Positions 15,808 to 22,990 of a DNA stretch of 62,093 bases are shown in pieces. Source of the DNA: JANYCG01 sp031431035 (GTDB lineage: Bacteria > Pseudomonadota > Gammaproteobacteria > Burkholderiales > Burkholderiaceae_C); the NCBI GenBank assembly GCA_031431035.1, contig JANPCR010000076.1, positions 1 through 62,093 of the forward strand, given 5' to 3'. The notes beneath the pieces were generated by a model, which did not search any database, was not told the DNA's origin, and saw only the letters and a program-made list of their open reading frames with translations. The translations under genes were made by a program, and so were the position numbers. Within the stretch, counting starts at the first letter, position 1; every line of letters begins with the position of its first letter.

Positions 15808-16704
15808 ATGAACCTGCTCGCCACCATCCTGATCGACGGCATCACCTACGCGTCGTGGCTTTTCATCGTCGCGTTAGGGCTGACGCTGGTGTTTGGGGTG
15901 TTGAAAATCCTGAACATCGCGCACGGCAGTTTTTACGCCGTGGGTGCCTACGCAGGGGCGAGCTTGGTCGCCTGGCTCTTGTCCATGAAGGTGTCTCCTG
16001 CACTTACCGTGGTGGCATTGTTGATGGCGGCGGTGGGCGTGGCGGCTTTGCTTGCGCCCTTGGTCGAGCGCGGGCTGCTTCGCATGTTTTATGGCCGCGA
16101 CGAAGTGCTGCTGGTGCTGGTGACTTACGCTTTGTTTTTGATGCTGGAAGACATCACCAAGCTGGTTTGGGGCACCAACCCCTACTACGTGGCCGACACC
16201 TACCAGGCGTTTGGCAACCTGCAATTGGGCGGTTTGAGCTATGTGGGCTATGACTTGCTGCTGGTGGGCATTGCCATCGTGTGCGGCGTGGTGACCTGGT
16301 GGGCGCTTAACCGCACCCGCATGGGAAAAATTGTGACCTGCGTCATTCACAGCCCTGAAGTGGCCGCCAGCATGGGCGTGAACGTGTCGCGCATTTACAC
16401 GGGGGCCTTCATGGTGGGCGTGTTTTTTGCCGCGGTTGGAGGAGCGTTGACAGCACCCATGATTTCGGTGCAACCGGGCTTGAGTGTGGGCGTGATCATT
16501 GTCAGCTTCGCCGTGGTCATCATTGGTGGTTTGGGCAGCATTGAAGGTGCGGCCATTGGCGCTTTGGTGGTCGGCATTGCGCGGGCGGCGTCCGTCCACA
16601 TTTGGCCACCGGCCGAGCTTTTCAGCATTTATGTCGTGATGGCGGTCATTTTGGTGTTCAAACCCGAAGGTCTGTTTCAGCGCATTCAAGCACGGAAAAT
16701 TTGA
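15808..16704 (+). CDS. livH: ABC transporter permease, LivH type
   Basis: 298 residues with about eight membrane helices. Family signatures are visible: LVFGVLKILNIAHGSFYAVG near residue 30 (LivH 'N-x-A-H-G' motif), GKIVTCVIHSPEVAASMGVN around residue 174, and FAVVIIGGLGSIEGAAIGAL near residue 232, the coupling and 'GGLGS' region. It forms the inner-membrane channel with LivM. It starts 133 nt after livK and is followed 11 nt later by livM. The ATG at 15808 has no strong ribosome-binding site. Confidence 0.93.
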   Translation: MNLLATILIDGITYASWLFIVALGLTLVFGVLKILNIAHGSFYAVGAYAGASLVAWLLSMKVSPALTVVALLMAAVGVAALLAPLVERGLLRMFYGRDEVLLVLVTYALFLMLEDITKLVWGTNPYYVADTYQAFGNLQLGGLSYVGYDLLLVGIAIVCGVVTWWALNRTRMGKIVTCVIHSPEVAASMGVNVSRIYTGAFMVGVFFAAVGGALTAPMISVQPGLSVGVIIVSFAVVIIGGLGSIEGAAIGALVVGIARAASVHIWPPAELFSIYVVMAVILVFKPEGLFQRIQARKI

Positions 16705-16715
16705 GTCTCTTGCAC

Positions 16716-17759
16716 ATGCCCTCGTCCACGCCCCTTTCAATGCCTTCCCACACGCACCACACCCAAAAGCCCGCCAAAAATCCGGTAACCCGGCTGATTG
16801 GCATCACTTTGGTCGCCCTGGCTGCCTTGCTGGTGGCAGGTTTCATCGCGCCCACCTGGCTAGTTTCCTTGGGCACCATTTCATTGGCCAATGGCCTTGT
16901 GTCTTTGGGCATTTTGATCATGATGCGCAGTGGCGTCGTGCCATTTGGCCAGGGGCTGGTGTTTGCGGCTGGCGGCTACAGCGCAGCGCTGGCTTTCAAC
17001 CGGCTGGGTTTGACTGACATTTTGGGGTTAAGCGCCCTGGGCGGTGTCTGCGCCCTTTTGATTGCAGCGCCCTTTGCGCCCTTGCTAGCGCGTTACCGGG
17101 GCATCTTTTTTGCGATGCTGACACTGGCTTTGTCCATGGTGCTTTACGGCGTGTTGGTCAAAACCCAAGCTTTGGGCGGGTCAGACGGCTTTAACGTGAC
17201 CCAACCGACGTTGTTTGGCCAACGCGCCCCCCAAGGCAAGGTGCAGTTGATGTTGTGGTGCGTTACGGCCACCCTGTCCTGCGTTTTGGCAGCTTTGGTT
17301 CGGCTGTATTGCGATTCACGCCGTGGCCTCCTGTCCATGGCGGTGCGTGAAAACGAGTTGCGCGTGGAATACCTGGGGCAATCGGTGGTCAACGTAGTGG
17401 CCTGGAACTACGTCATTGCAGCGGCCTTGGGCGGCATTGGCGGCGCTTTGAGCGTGATGGCGCTGGGCCATATTGACCCGAATTTCAGTTATTGGACGAC
17501 TTCGGGCGAGTTTGTCTTTGTCGCCATTTTGGCGGGCCATCACAGCGTGGTGGCCATTCTGGCGGGCTCATTTTTGCTTGAACTGGTGCGGTCTTTCTCC
17601 AGCGCCTACTTTCCCAACACCTGGCAATTGGCGTTGGGGCTGTTTTTGCTGCTGGTGATCCGGTTTTTGCCTGATGGTCTGGGCTCGTTGGCGGGTTTTT
17701 TCAAACCCAAAACCACCCAGAAGCTGCTGGCCCCAAGCACCAAGGAAGGTTTGAAATGA
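16716..17759 (+). CDS. livM: ABC transporter permease, LivM type
   Basis: 347 residues from ATG 16716; a further ATG at 16740 is possible, and an upstream in-frame start inside livH is rejected. It has about nine membrane helices, with SGVVPFGQGLVFAAGGYSAA (LivM 'FGQ..f..iG.Y' motif), AVRENELRVEYLGQSVVNVV (cytoplasmic loop that contacts the ATPases) and the GGIGGALSVMALGHIDPN segment. A His/Gln/Lys-rich stretch of about 25 residues precedes the first helix. It overlaps livG by ATGA. Confidence 0.92.
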   Translation: MPSSTPLSMPSHTHHTQKPAKNPVTRLIGITLVALAALLVAGFIAPTWLVSLGTISLANGLVSLGILIMMRSGVVPFGQGLVFAAGGYSAALAFNRLGLTDILGLSALGGVCALLIAAPFAPLLARYRGIFFAMLTLALSMVLYGVLVKTQALGGSDGFNVTQPTLFGQRAPQGKVQLMLWCVTATLSCVLAALVRLYCDSRRGLLSMAVRENELRVEYLGQSVVNVVAWNYVIAAALGGIGGALSVMALGHIDPNFSYWTTSGEFVFVAILAGHHSVVAILAGSFLLELVRSFSSAYFPNTWQLALGLFLLLVIRFLPDGLGSLAGFFKPKTTQKLLAPSTKEGLK

Positions 17760-18631
17760 ACCCAAACCCCTCAAGCACGGGCGCGGGCGCAGGCAACGCA
17801 CCCGCCAACGCGTCAGCCAATGGCCCAGTGCTGTCAGCCCAGGGCCTGCAACGCTCGTTCGGTGCGGTTGTGGCCGCCGCCGACGTCAATATCGACGTGG
17901 GCTCAGGCGAGCGGCTTTGCCTGATTGGCAGCAATGGCGCTGGCAAGACGACCTTTGTCAACATGATCACCGGCTACCTCAAGCCCAGCGCCGGGCACAT
18001 TTTTTTGGCGGGCGAAGACATTACCCAACGCTCGCCACGCGAAATCACACGTCGGGGCGTCGCGCGGTCGTTTCAGATTCCTCAGCTGTGTTTGCCCATG
18101 ACGGTTCTTGACAATGTGCTGACGGCGTTGCACTGCGGCGCGGGCCAGGGTGCTGCGGCTGGTTCAGGAATCGGCCAGTTTTTCAAAAACGCTCGCGACG
18201 CTGATTCAATTGCTCAGGCGATGGACTTGCTCACCCGTTTTGGCCTGGCGGCCCAAGCCGGACGGCCCGTGCGGGAGCTGCCCGGCGGCGTGCGCAAGCT
18301 GTTGGACATTGCCATGGCGCTGACCGGCCAGCCCCGCGTTTTGCTGCTGGATGAACCGACCAGCGGCGTCAGCGCTGATGAAAAGTTCAGCACCATGGAC
18401 ACCGTGATGCAAGCCATTGAGCGCAGTGCGGGCAGTGCGCCCGTCACCGTGCTGTTTGTCGAGCACGACATGGACATCGTGCGGCGGTACGCCAGCCGGG
18501 TTGCGGCTTTTTACAGTGGCCGGGTGATTGCTGACGGCCTGGCCCACGACGTTTTGAACGATGCCGACGTGCAACGCCACGTGACGGGTTTTGCGCCCAG
18601 CGCCGCGCACGCAACCAAGGTGCCCGCATGA
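17756..18631 (+). CDS. livG: ABC transporter ATP-binding protein, LivG type
   Basis: 291 residues. Walker A GSNGAGKTT at residues 58-66, signature region ELPGGVRKLLDIAMAL near 174 (LivG proteins have a degenerate LSGGQ), Walker B VLLLDEPTSG near 196 and the switch His in LFVEHDMDIVRRYA. About 25 residues rich in Ala, Asn and Gly precede the domain. It hydrolyses ATP to drive the LivH/LivM channel. It overlaps both neighbours by ATGA, indicating coupled translation. Confidence 0.94.
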   Translation: MNPNPSSTGAGAGNAPANASANGPVLSAQGLQRSFGAVVAAADVNIDVGSGERLCLIGSNGAGKTTFVNMITGYLKPSAGHIFLAGEDITQRSPREITRRGVARSFQIPQLCLPMTVLDNVLTALHCGAGQGAAAGSGIGQFFKNARDADSIAQAMDLLTRFGLAAQAGRPVRELPGGVRKLLDIAMALTGQPRVLLLDEPTSGVSADEKFSTMDTVMQAIERSAGSAPVTVLFVEHDMDIVRRYASRVAAFYSGRVIADGLAHDVLNDADVQRHVTGFAPSAAHATKVPA

Positions 18632-19293
18632 TCGCGCTTGAATTTGCCCAGGTGTCGATCCAAAACGTCGAAGTGCTGCGGCGCTTTTCGATTCGAATAG
18701 AAACCGGAGCCATGGTCGGCTTGGTGGGCCGCAACGGCGCTGGCAAAACCACGGTGATGCGGACCATCATGGGCCATTTGCCGCTGCTGGGCGGCAGCCT
18801 GAAGTTGGGCGACATAGACCTGCAAGCCAGGCCTGCGCATGACCGCGCGGCCTTGGGCATTGGCTACATGCCGGAAGACCGCGGTTTGGTGCCCGAACTG
18901 ACCGTTGAAGAAAACATTTGCCTGCCGCTGTGGGTATCGCCCCATCTGGTGGTGGCGGACCGCCTGAAGCTGGTGTACGAGGTTTTGCCCGAATTGCTGC
19001 CCATGCGCGAGCGCCGCGCGATGCTGCTGTCTGGCGGGCAGCAAAAAATGGTGGCGCTGGCCAGGGCCTTGTCGGTTGGCACCAAGCTGCTGTTGCTGGA
19101 CGAGCCGTTTGAGGGCGTGGCCCCTGCACTGTCACAGCGACTGTCCGAGGTGGTGGGCAAAATGCGCGGCAGCGGCCTGTCGGTGCTGATCAGCCAGTCA
19201 GACCTGAACCACTCACGCGACCTGCTGGACGCCGAGGTGGTGATTGAACGCGGGGCGAATCAGGATTCGACATCTGTATCAAAGGCGGCTTAA
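18628..19293 (+). CDS. livF: ABC transporter ATP-binding protein, LivF type
   Basis: 221 residues, slightly shorter than most LivF. Walker A GRNGAGKTT (34-42), Q-loop near GYMPEDRGLVPELTVEEN, signature LSGGQQKMVALARAL (133-147) and Walker B LLLLDEPFEGVAP. It partners LivG. The gene closes the first liv operon, and a copy of the dispersed element begins about 50 nt past its stop. Confidence 0.94.
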   Translation: MIALEFAQVSIQNVEVLRRFSIRIETGAMVGLVGRNGAGKTTVMRTIMGHLPLLGGSLKLGDIDLQARPAHDRAALGIGYMPEDRGLVPELTVEENICLPLWVSPHLVVADRLKLVYEVLPELLPMRERRAMLLSGGQQKMVALARALSVGTKLLLLDEPFEGVAPALSQRLSEVVGKMRGSGLSVLISQSDLNHSRDLLDAEVVIERGANQDSTSVSKAA

Positions 19294-19343
19294 AAGTTGA
19301 ATTCAAGGGTTTATTTCACCCTTCGAATCCTGACAGTAACGCT

Positions 19344-19415
19344 AGTTTGCTACATTTAATATAGCAAACTATTGTTATTATTCGAGAGCTAGAGCCCTAT
19401 TTTTCTCAAAATCTG
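19344..19415 (+). repeat. Dispersed 3'-end element, copy B
   Basis: AGTTTGCTA-(9 nt)-TATAGCAAACTAT forms a stem, followed by TTCGAGAGCTAGAGCCCTAT and a T-rich run. The orientation is the same as the preceding livF gene. The other copies are at 7351, 22746 and 46061. The CCCT in place of GCCT is a single change in the conserved box. Confidence 0.85.
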
Positions 19416-19453
19416 CTAAAATGGCGCCTTGGGTGATTGATTTCAAAAATCTC

Positions 19454-19469
19454 ATATCACCCGTGATAT
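19454..19469 (+). other. Inverted repeat upstream of the J-domain gene
   Basis: ATATCAC-CC-GTGATAT is a perfect inverted repeat 83 nt before the J-domain ATG. GGGTGAT at 19431-19437 can alternatively pair with ATCACCC at 19456-19462, giving two mutually exclusive stems. It could be an operator or a small leader switch; no U-run follows the second stem. Confidence 0.45.
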
Positions 19470-19552
19470 CACTTTGAGGCGAACTGGGTCCATCAACACG
19501 GGTTGAACCTGCCCCGCCCCGGCCCAGCCAACCCCTTCACCACAGCCTTTGC

Positions 19553-19828
19553 ATGACAGATCACTATGCCGCCTTGGGTGTGAGCAGCAGCGCCACGCTA
19601 GCAGACATTAAAAAAGCGTTTCGCCAGCAGGCCTCCCTTCACCACCCTGACAAAAACACCTCGCCAGACGCACCCGCGCGGTTCCGGGCGGTCCAAACCG
19701 CCTATGAAATCTTGTCAGACGATGAAAAGCGCCTGGCTTATGACGACAACCGGCGGCGCAATTTGCTGGACAATCCCTTGGAATCTGCCCGCGAAATTTG
19801 GCAAAACTACTTCAGGCCGCTGGTTTAG
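19553..19828 (+). CDS. Small J-domain (DnaJ-like) protein
   Basis: 91 residues, almost all J domain (4-70): HYAALGVSSSATLADIKKAF, then the essential HPD at residues 31-33 in HHPDKN, and YEILSDDEKRLAYD. It should stimulate ATP hydrolysis by an Hsp70 (DnaK/HscA), but it lacks the Gly/Phe and zinc domains of DnaJ. A 20-residue tail (PLESAREIWQNYFRPLV) could be a partner-binding helix. It is the first of four same-strand genes, with 117, 43 and 44 nt between them; the other three are unrecognised, so a dedicated chaperone role for them is an inference from position. Confidence 0.88.
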   Translation: MTDHYAALGVSSSATLADIKKAFRQQASLHHPDKNTSPDAPARFRAVQTAYEILSDDEKRLAYDDNRRRNLLDNPLESAREIWQNYFRPLV

Positions 19829-19945
19829 CTTGAGCGCGGCTGCAGGGCATTGCCAATATCACCAACGCCCCCATCTGCCAATGTCCCGCGACCCCAGACT
19901 CCCCAACCAGCCCCCATTTGACCCCGACTCGAGACGTCCCACAGC

Positions 19946-20536
19946 ATGAGCATTTCACCGTTTTTTCAACACCTTCGTTCTGCCTACCAGGCTGAAATCA
20001 ACGACCTGGCCTTTGACTCCGAAGGGCAGGACGTGCTGCAAAAGCGCCTGAAAGATCGCCGCAAAGAACTTGGCTTTTTGCTGCAAATGATGGAGCTCAG
20101 CCCCGAGATGGTGGCCGTCGTCCTGCACCAGGGGTTTGAGTTCAAGCTGCCTGCCGCCATGGACAACTTACTGTCGCGCGAGTCCGATGAACTGCCCAGT
20201 TGGGACAGCCTGCTGCACGCCATTGCACAGCCCAAGTGGGCGCAAGACTTGTGTCGTGTGATTCTGCAAGAACCCAAAGGCGACTGGTTTTTGGCCGTGG
20301 CTGCCGGGCTGGAGTTTATGTACCACAGCGTGGATCGCCATGCCGCCCAAAATAACGAGTCAGACGACGATCAGGACGAAGATCATCAAGATGCTGACAA
20401 GGATGGCGATAAAGCGGATGCCAAAAATGCCGAGTCCGAGCGCCCCATCGACAGCGATGACGCCAACGACTACAAATCCCGCGAAGAAGCCGGTGCCGAC
20501 TGGCTGGCTGAACAAGGCTTTGACCGCAAAGACTGA
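19946..20536 (+). CDS. Hypothetical protein of the J-domain cassette, acidic C-terminus
   Basis: 196 residues that I do not recognise. Residues 1-130 look globular and mainly helical (for example LQKRLKDRRKELGFLLQMME and FLAVAAGLEFMYHSVDRHAA). Residues 135-180 are strongly acidic, Asp/Glu/Lys-rich and probably disordered, ending in EEAGADWLAEQGFDRKD. There is no signal peptide, so it should be cytoplasmic. It sits between the J-domain gene and a 254-residue hypothetical gene on the same strand. The ordinary codon use and good length support a real gene. Confidence 0.7.
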   Translation: MSISPFFQHLRSAYQAEINDLAFDSEGQDVLQKRLKDRRKELGFLLQMMELSPEMVAVVLHQGFEFKLPAAMDNLLSRESDELPSWDSLLHAIAQPKWAQDLCRVILQEPKGDWFLAVAAGLEFMYHSVDRHAAQNNESDDDQDEDHQDADKDGDKADAKNAESERPIDSDDANDYKSREEAGADWLAEQGFDRKD

Positions 20537-20579
20537 AGCCCTAGCCACTTAGACAACCGTTTTCAACAAGGCCCACGCC

Positions 20580-21344
20580 ATGACCACCCAACTCGCCCTG
20601 ATTGCCAAAACCCAAGCCCTGATTGCCGCAGGCGACATCGTCGGCGCGGAAGCCGCGTTGGTGGATCTGGCCGACAAAGAGGGTGATCGCGCCCTGATGG
20701 TGGTGCTGGAGCAGTTGCCACCCAAAGACATTTTGGCGGTGATGCGCGAGTACGACAACTCTAAAGAATCGGTCATCAACCTCTTGGTGTCGCCCCAGCA
20801 GTTTGCCCGCGCTGTGGTGATTGAAAAGCAGTACAAAGACCTAAGCCGCACCCACCTGCGCGGCATGATGAATTCGATCATTTTCAGAGACGACGCCAAC
20901 CCCGCCGAGTTTTTGGAAGCCATTGGCGACCTGGAAGGCGGCAGCGAAGCCATGGCCGACTACTTTTCTGAAAAATGGAGCCGTATTGAGGCCTTTGCCC
21001 GAACTGGCACCTTTGACACCGCCGAGGACGACGGCGAAATGCTGACCGAAACCGCCCTGCTTTCCAGCGCCTACGTGAAGCCGCGCATCGAGCAAGACGA
21101 ATGCGCCGACCAGGACTGGATGCAACTGGCCTGGATCATGCGCTACGAATGCCCCGATTTGTTCATTGAAACCGTCATCGTCATGCGCGCCAAAGCCCGT
21201 GCGCACGACTTAGGGCTGGGCGAAGAAAACGATGCCTTGGCCGCCGCCGATGAGGAAGATGACGGCAAGTTCGAAACCAGCGACACCGACCGTGGCAAGG
21301 CGACCCCGGTCAAACTGGAATCTGACGAAGAATCCGCCATTTGA
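20580..21344 (+). CDS. Hypothetical protein of the J-domain cassette
   Basis: 254 residues, not recognised. The sequence is helical throughout, with an N-terminal repeat-like half (ALIAAGDIVGAEAALVDLAD, PPKDILAVMREYDNSKESVI) and a central hydrophilic helix region (FLEAIGDLEGGSEAMADYFS). The last 45 residues are acidic (AAADEEDDGKFETSD). No signal peptide or membrane segment is seen. The 43-nt spacing from the preceding gene and 44 nt to the next suggest an operon. Helical repeats of this kind are often adaptor or scaffold proteins, but that is a guess. Confidence 0.7.
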   Translation: MTTQLALIAKTQALIAAGDIVGAEAALVDLADKEGDRALMVVLEQLPPKDILAVMREYDNSKESVINLLVSPQQFARAVVIEKQYKDLSRTHLRGMMNSIIFRDDANPAEFLEAIGDLEGGSEAMADYFSEKWSRIEAFARTGTFDTAEDDGEMLTETALLSSAYVKPRIEQDECADQDWMQLAWIMRYECPDLFIETVIVMRAKARAHDLGLGEENDALAAADEEDDGKFETSDTDRGKATPVKLESDEESAI

Positions 21345-21388
21345 CCCGCTGACCAGGCTGCGCCCATCCCGACCATCCCGCCCACCCA

Positions 21389-22693
21389 ATGTCCCCACAA
21401 ATCGACGCTGCGCCTCCAGTCGCTGCCAGCAGCGCCCCGGCTGGCTTGGCGCCCTACGACGCCCGCCCGTTTTTTGAAAAAGCCTTGGCCTTTGGCATTC
21501 AAAACCGAATTCTGGACGCCGCCCGGTTGGAGCAAATCGCCACCGACGCACCCAAAGGCATGGTGCAAATCGCCCGCTACTTTGGCAGCGAATACCTGCG
21601 CCCCGAGCTGGAACGCGCCCGCGACCGCATGGTCAACCTCGTCAGCCTCTACCTCGAAAGCACCTGCCACGGCAACCTGAAACTGGCCGCCGAATCGCTG
21701 CGCGACCACTCGTTTTTGTCCCGCTCCAAGGGTGGCTCCGACATGCTGAAAACCCTGCTCGGCATGCCATCCAACAGCCACTTTGGCATGAACGAGGCCA
21801 GCGGCTTCACGGATGACCAAATTCCGCTGTTGGCCAAGTGGACGCTCAAACCCCTGGCCGACTACCAGGCCGAACTGGCACAGCGCAGCCAGGCCGCTCT
21901 GGTCATCGATACCGCAATTTGGCTGGCCGACGAGTTGGGCATGGACGAAGCCGCGCTGCAAGAAGCCGGTTGCGACGGCGACGCGGTCATTCGGACCGCG
22001 CTGTTGGCTTTGAACGCCAAGCGCGGCCACATGCCCGACTGGCTTGAGTTCGAAAAGCTGATCGCCGCGCTGCGCAAAAAGGCAGCAGGGCAGCCCGTCA
22101 AATTGGCCGTTCCCAAGCAATTGCCCGCTGAATTTGCCGACGTTGTGGAGCGCGCCCGCCAATCGATTCTGGCCGATTTGCCGAAAATTCAAGACCCAGC
22201 GTTGCCCATCAAAAAGCTGTTTTGCCAAACACCCGCGTTCATTGGCCGCTACTTTTGGATCGAAGACGCGCTGGCCGAAATTGACAATTTTGACCGCAGC
22301 GTGTCCGACGCCTGGGTCAAAGCCACGGACGGCCATGACGACGAAGGCTCGCTTTTGACCCTGTTTTTAAGCATCGCCACGGCCAGCCCTGCCAAAACTT
22401 TGCTCACCGAAAAAGCCGCCGCCACGCTGATTCGAAAAATTAGAAAACCCAAGCCGACTTCAGCAAAGTCTGCAGACTCCAAAACGCCTTCGCCATCTGG
22501 CTCGAGCCCCAGCGTCAACAGCGACGCCGTCATCGCCTACATCCGCGACCACGCACCCGAACAGCACCAGCTTGACTACATGGCGCTGTGGCGCAACTTC
22601 ATCGCCGAAAGCCTGCCCACTCTCGCCAGCGACTACGACTACGAACTCAAAGACGCCATGGCTTTGCTGCGGCGGGAGTGCAATTTGAAGTGA
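21389..22693 (+). CDS. Hypothetical protein of the J-domain cassette
   Basis: 434 residues, not recognised. It is largely alpha-helical with several conserved-looking segments: MVQIARYFGSEYLRPELERA, HGNLKLAAESLRDHSFLSRS, and near the end HAPEQHQLDYMALWRNFIAE. A Ser/Pro/Lys-rich linker of about 30 residues (roughly 350-380) separates the last 55 residues as a small domain. It is cytoplasmic by lack of a signal. It is the last gene of the cassette, and copy C of the dispersed element begins about 50 nt after the stop. Confidence 0.7.
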   Translation: MSPQIDAAPPVAASSAPAGLAPYDARPFFEKALAFGIQNRILDAARLEQIATDAPKGMVQIARYFGSEYLRPELERARDRMVNLVSLYLESTCHGNLKLAAESLRDHSFLSRSKGGSDMLKTLLGMPSNSHFGMNEASGFTDDQIPLLAKWTLKPLADYQAELAQRSQAALVIDTAIWLADELGMDEAALQEAGCDGDAVIRTALLALNAKRGHMPDWLEFEKLIAALRKKAAGQPVKLAVPKQLPAEFADVVERARQSILADLPKIQDPALPIKKLFCQTPAFIGRYFWIEDALAEIDNFDRSVSDAWVKATDGHDDEGSLLTLFLSIATASPAKTLLTEKAAATLIRKIRKPKPTSAKSADSKTPSPSGSSPSVNSDAVIAYIRDHAPEQHQLDYMALWRNFIAESLPTLASDYDYELKDAMALLRRECNLK

Positions 22694-22745
22694 TGCGACA
22701 GGTGAAACGGGCTTTTACTTTCACGGTGACCCTAGCATTCTTCTC

Positions 22746-22818
22746 ATATTTGCTATTATATAGATAGCAAACTATCTATATAATTAGAGAGCTAGAGGCC
22801 TATTTTATCGATATTTTG
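22746..22818 (+). repeat. Dispersed 3'-end element, copy C
   Basis: TTTGCTA-(9 nt)-TAGCAAA forms the family stem. In this copy ATTATATAGATAG (22755-22767) can instead pair perfectly with CTATCTATATAAT (22772-22784) around a CAAA loop, so two exclusive stems are possible. The box AGAGAGCTAGAGGCCTATTT follows. It lies downstream of the 434-residue gene and in the same direction. Confidence 0.85.
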
Positions 22819-22845
22819 TGTTTTTCGACGTTTTTTGACCATCAA

Positions 22846-22862
22846 ATACCCAAATTGGGTAT
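22846..22862. other. 17-bp palindrome upstream of the glycosyltransferase fusion gene
   Basis: ATACCCAAATTGGGTAT is a perfect inverted repeat with a single central base, 128 nt before the ATG of the next gene. With no T-run after it, an operator is more likely than a terminator. The remainder of 22819-22990 shows no other clear signal. Confidence 0.4.
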
Positions 22863-22990
22863 GAAAATCCAAGAAAGCACCCACTTTCAGTTTTCACCGT
22901 GTTTTCGGCAATATTCGACCCAAATTTCACCCAAGTTTGTCCCAGGCTCACACCAAATTGAAGCCAAGCCAGCAAGGGATAATTGCTCCC

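Noticed and set aside
15874..16740. 288-residue minus-strand ORF
   Set aside because: Shadow of livH; His/Gln-rich and without membrane or domain features.
21143..22336. 397-residue minus-strand ORF
   Set aside because: Opposite the J-cassette genes; Gly/Val/Gln-rich shadow crossing the gap between two plus-strand genes.
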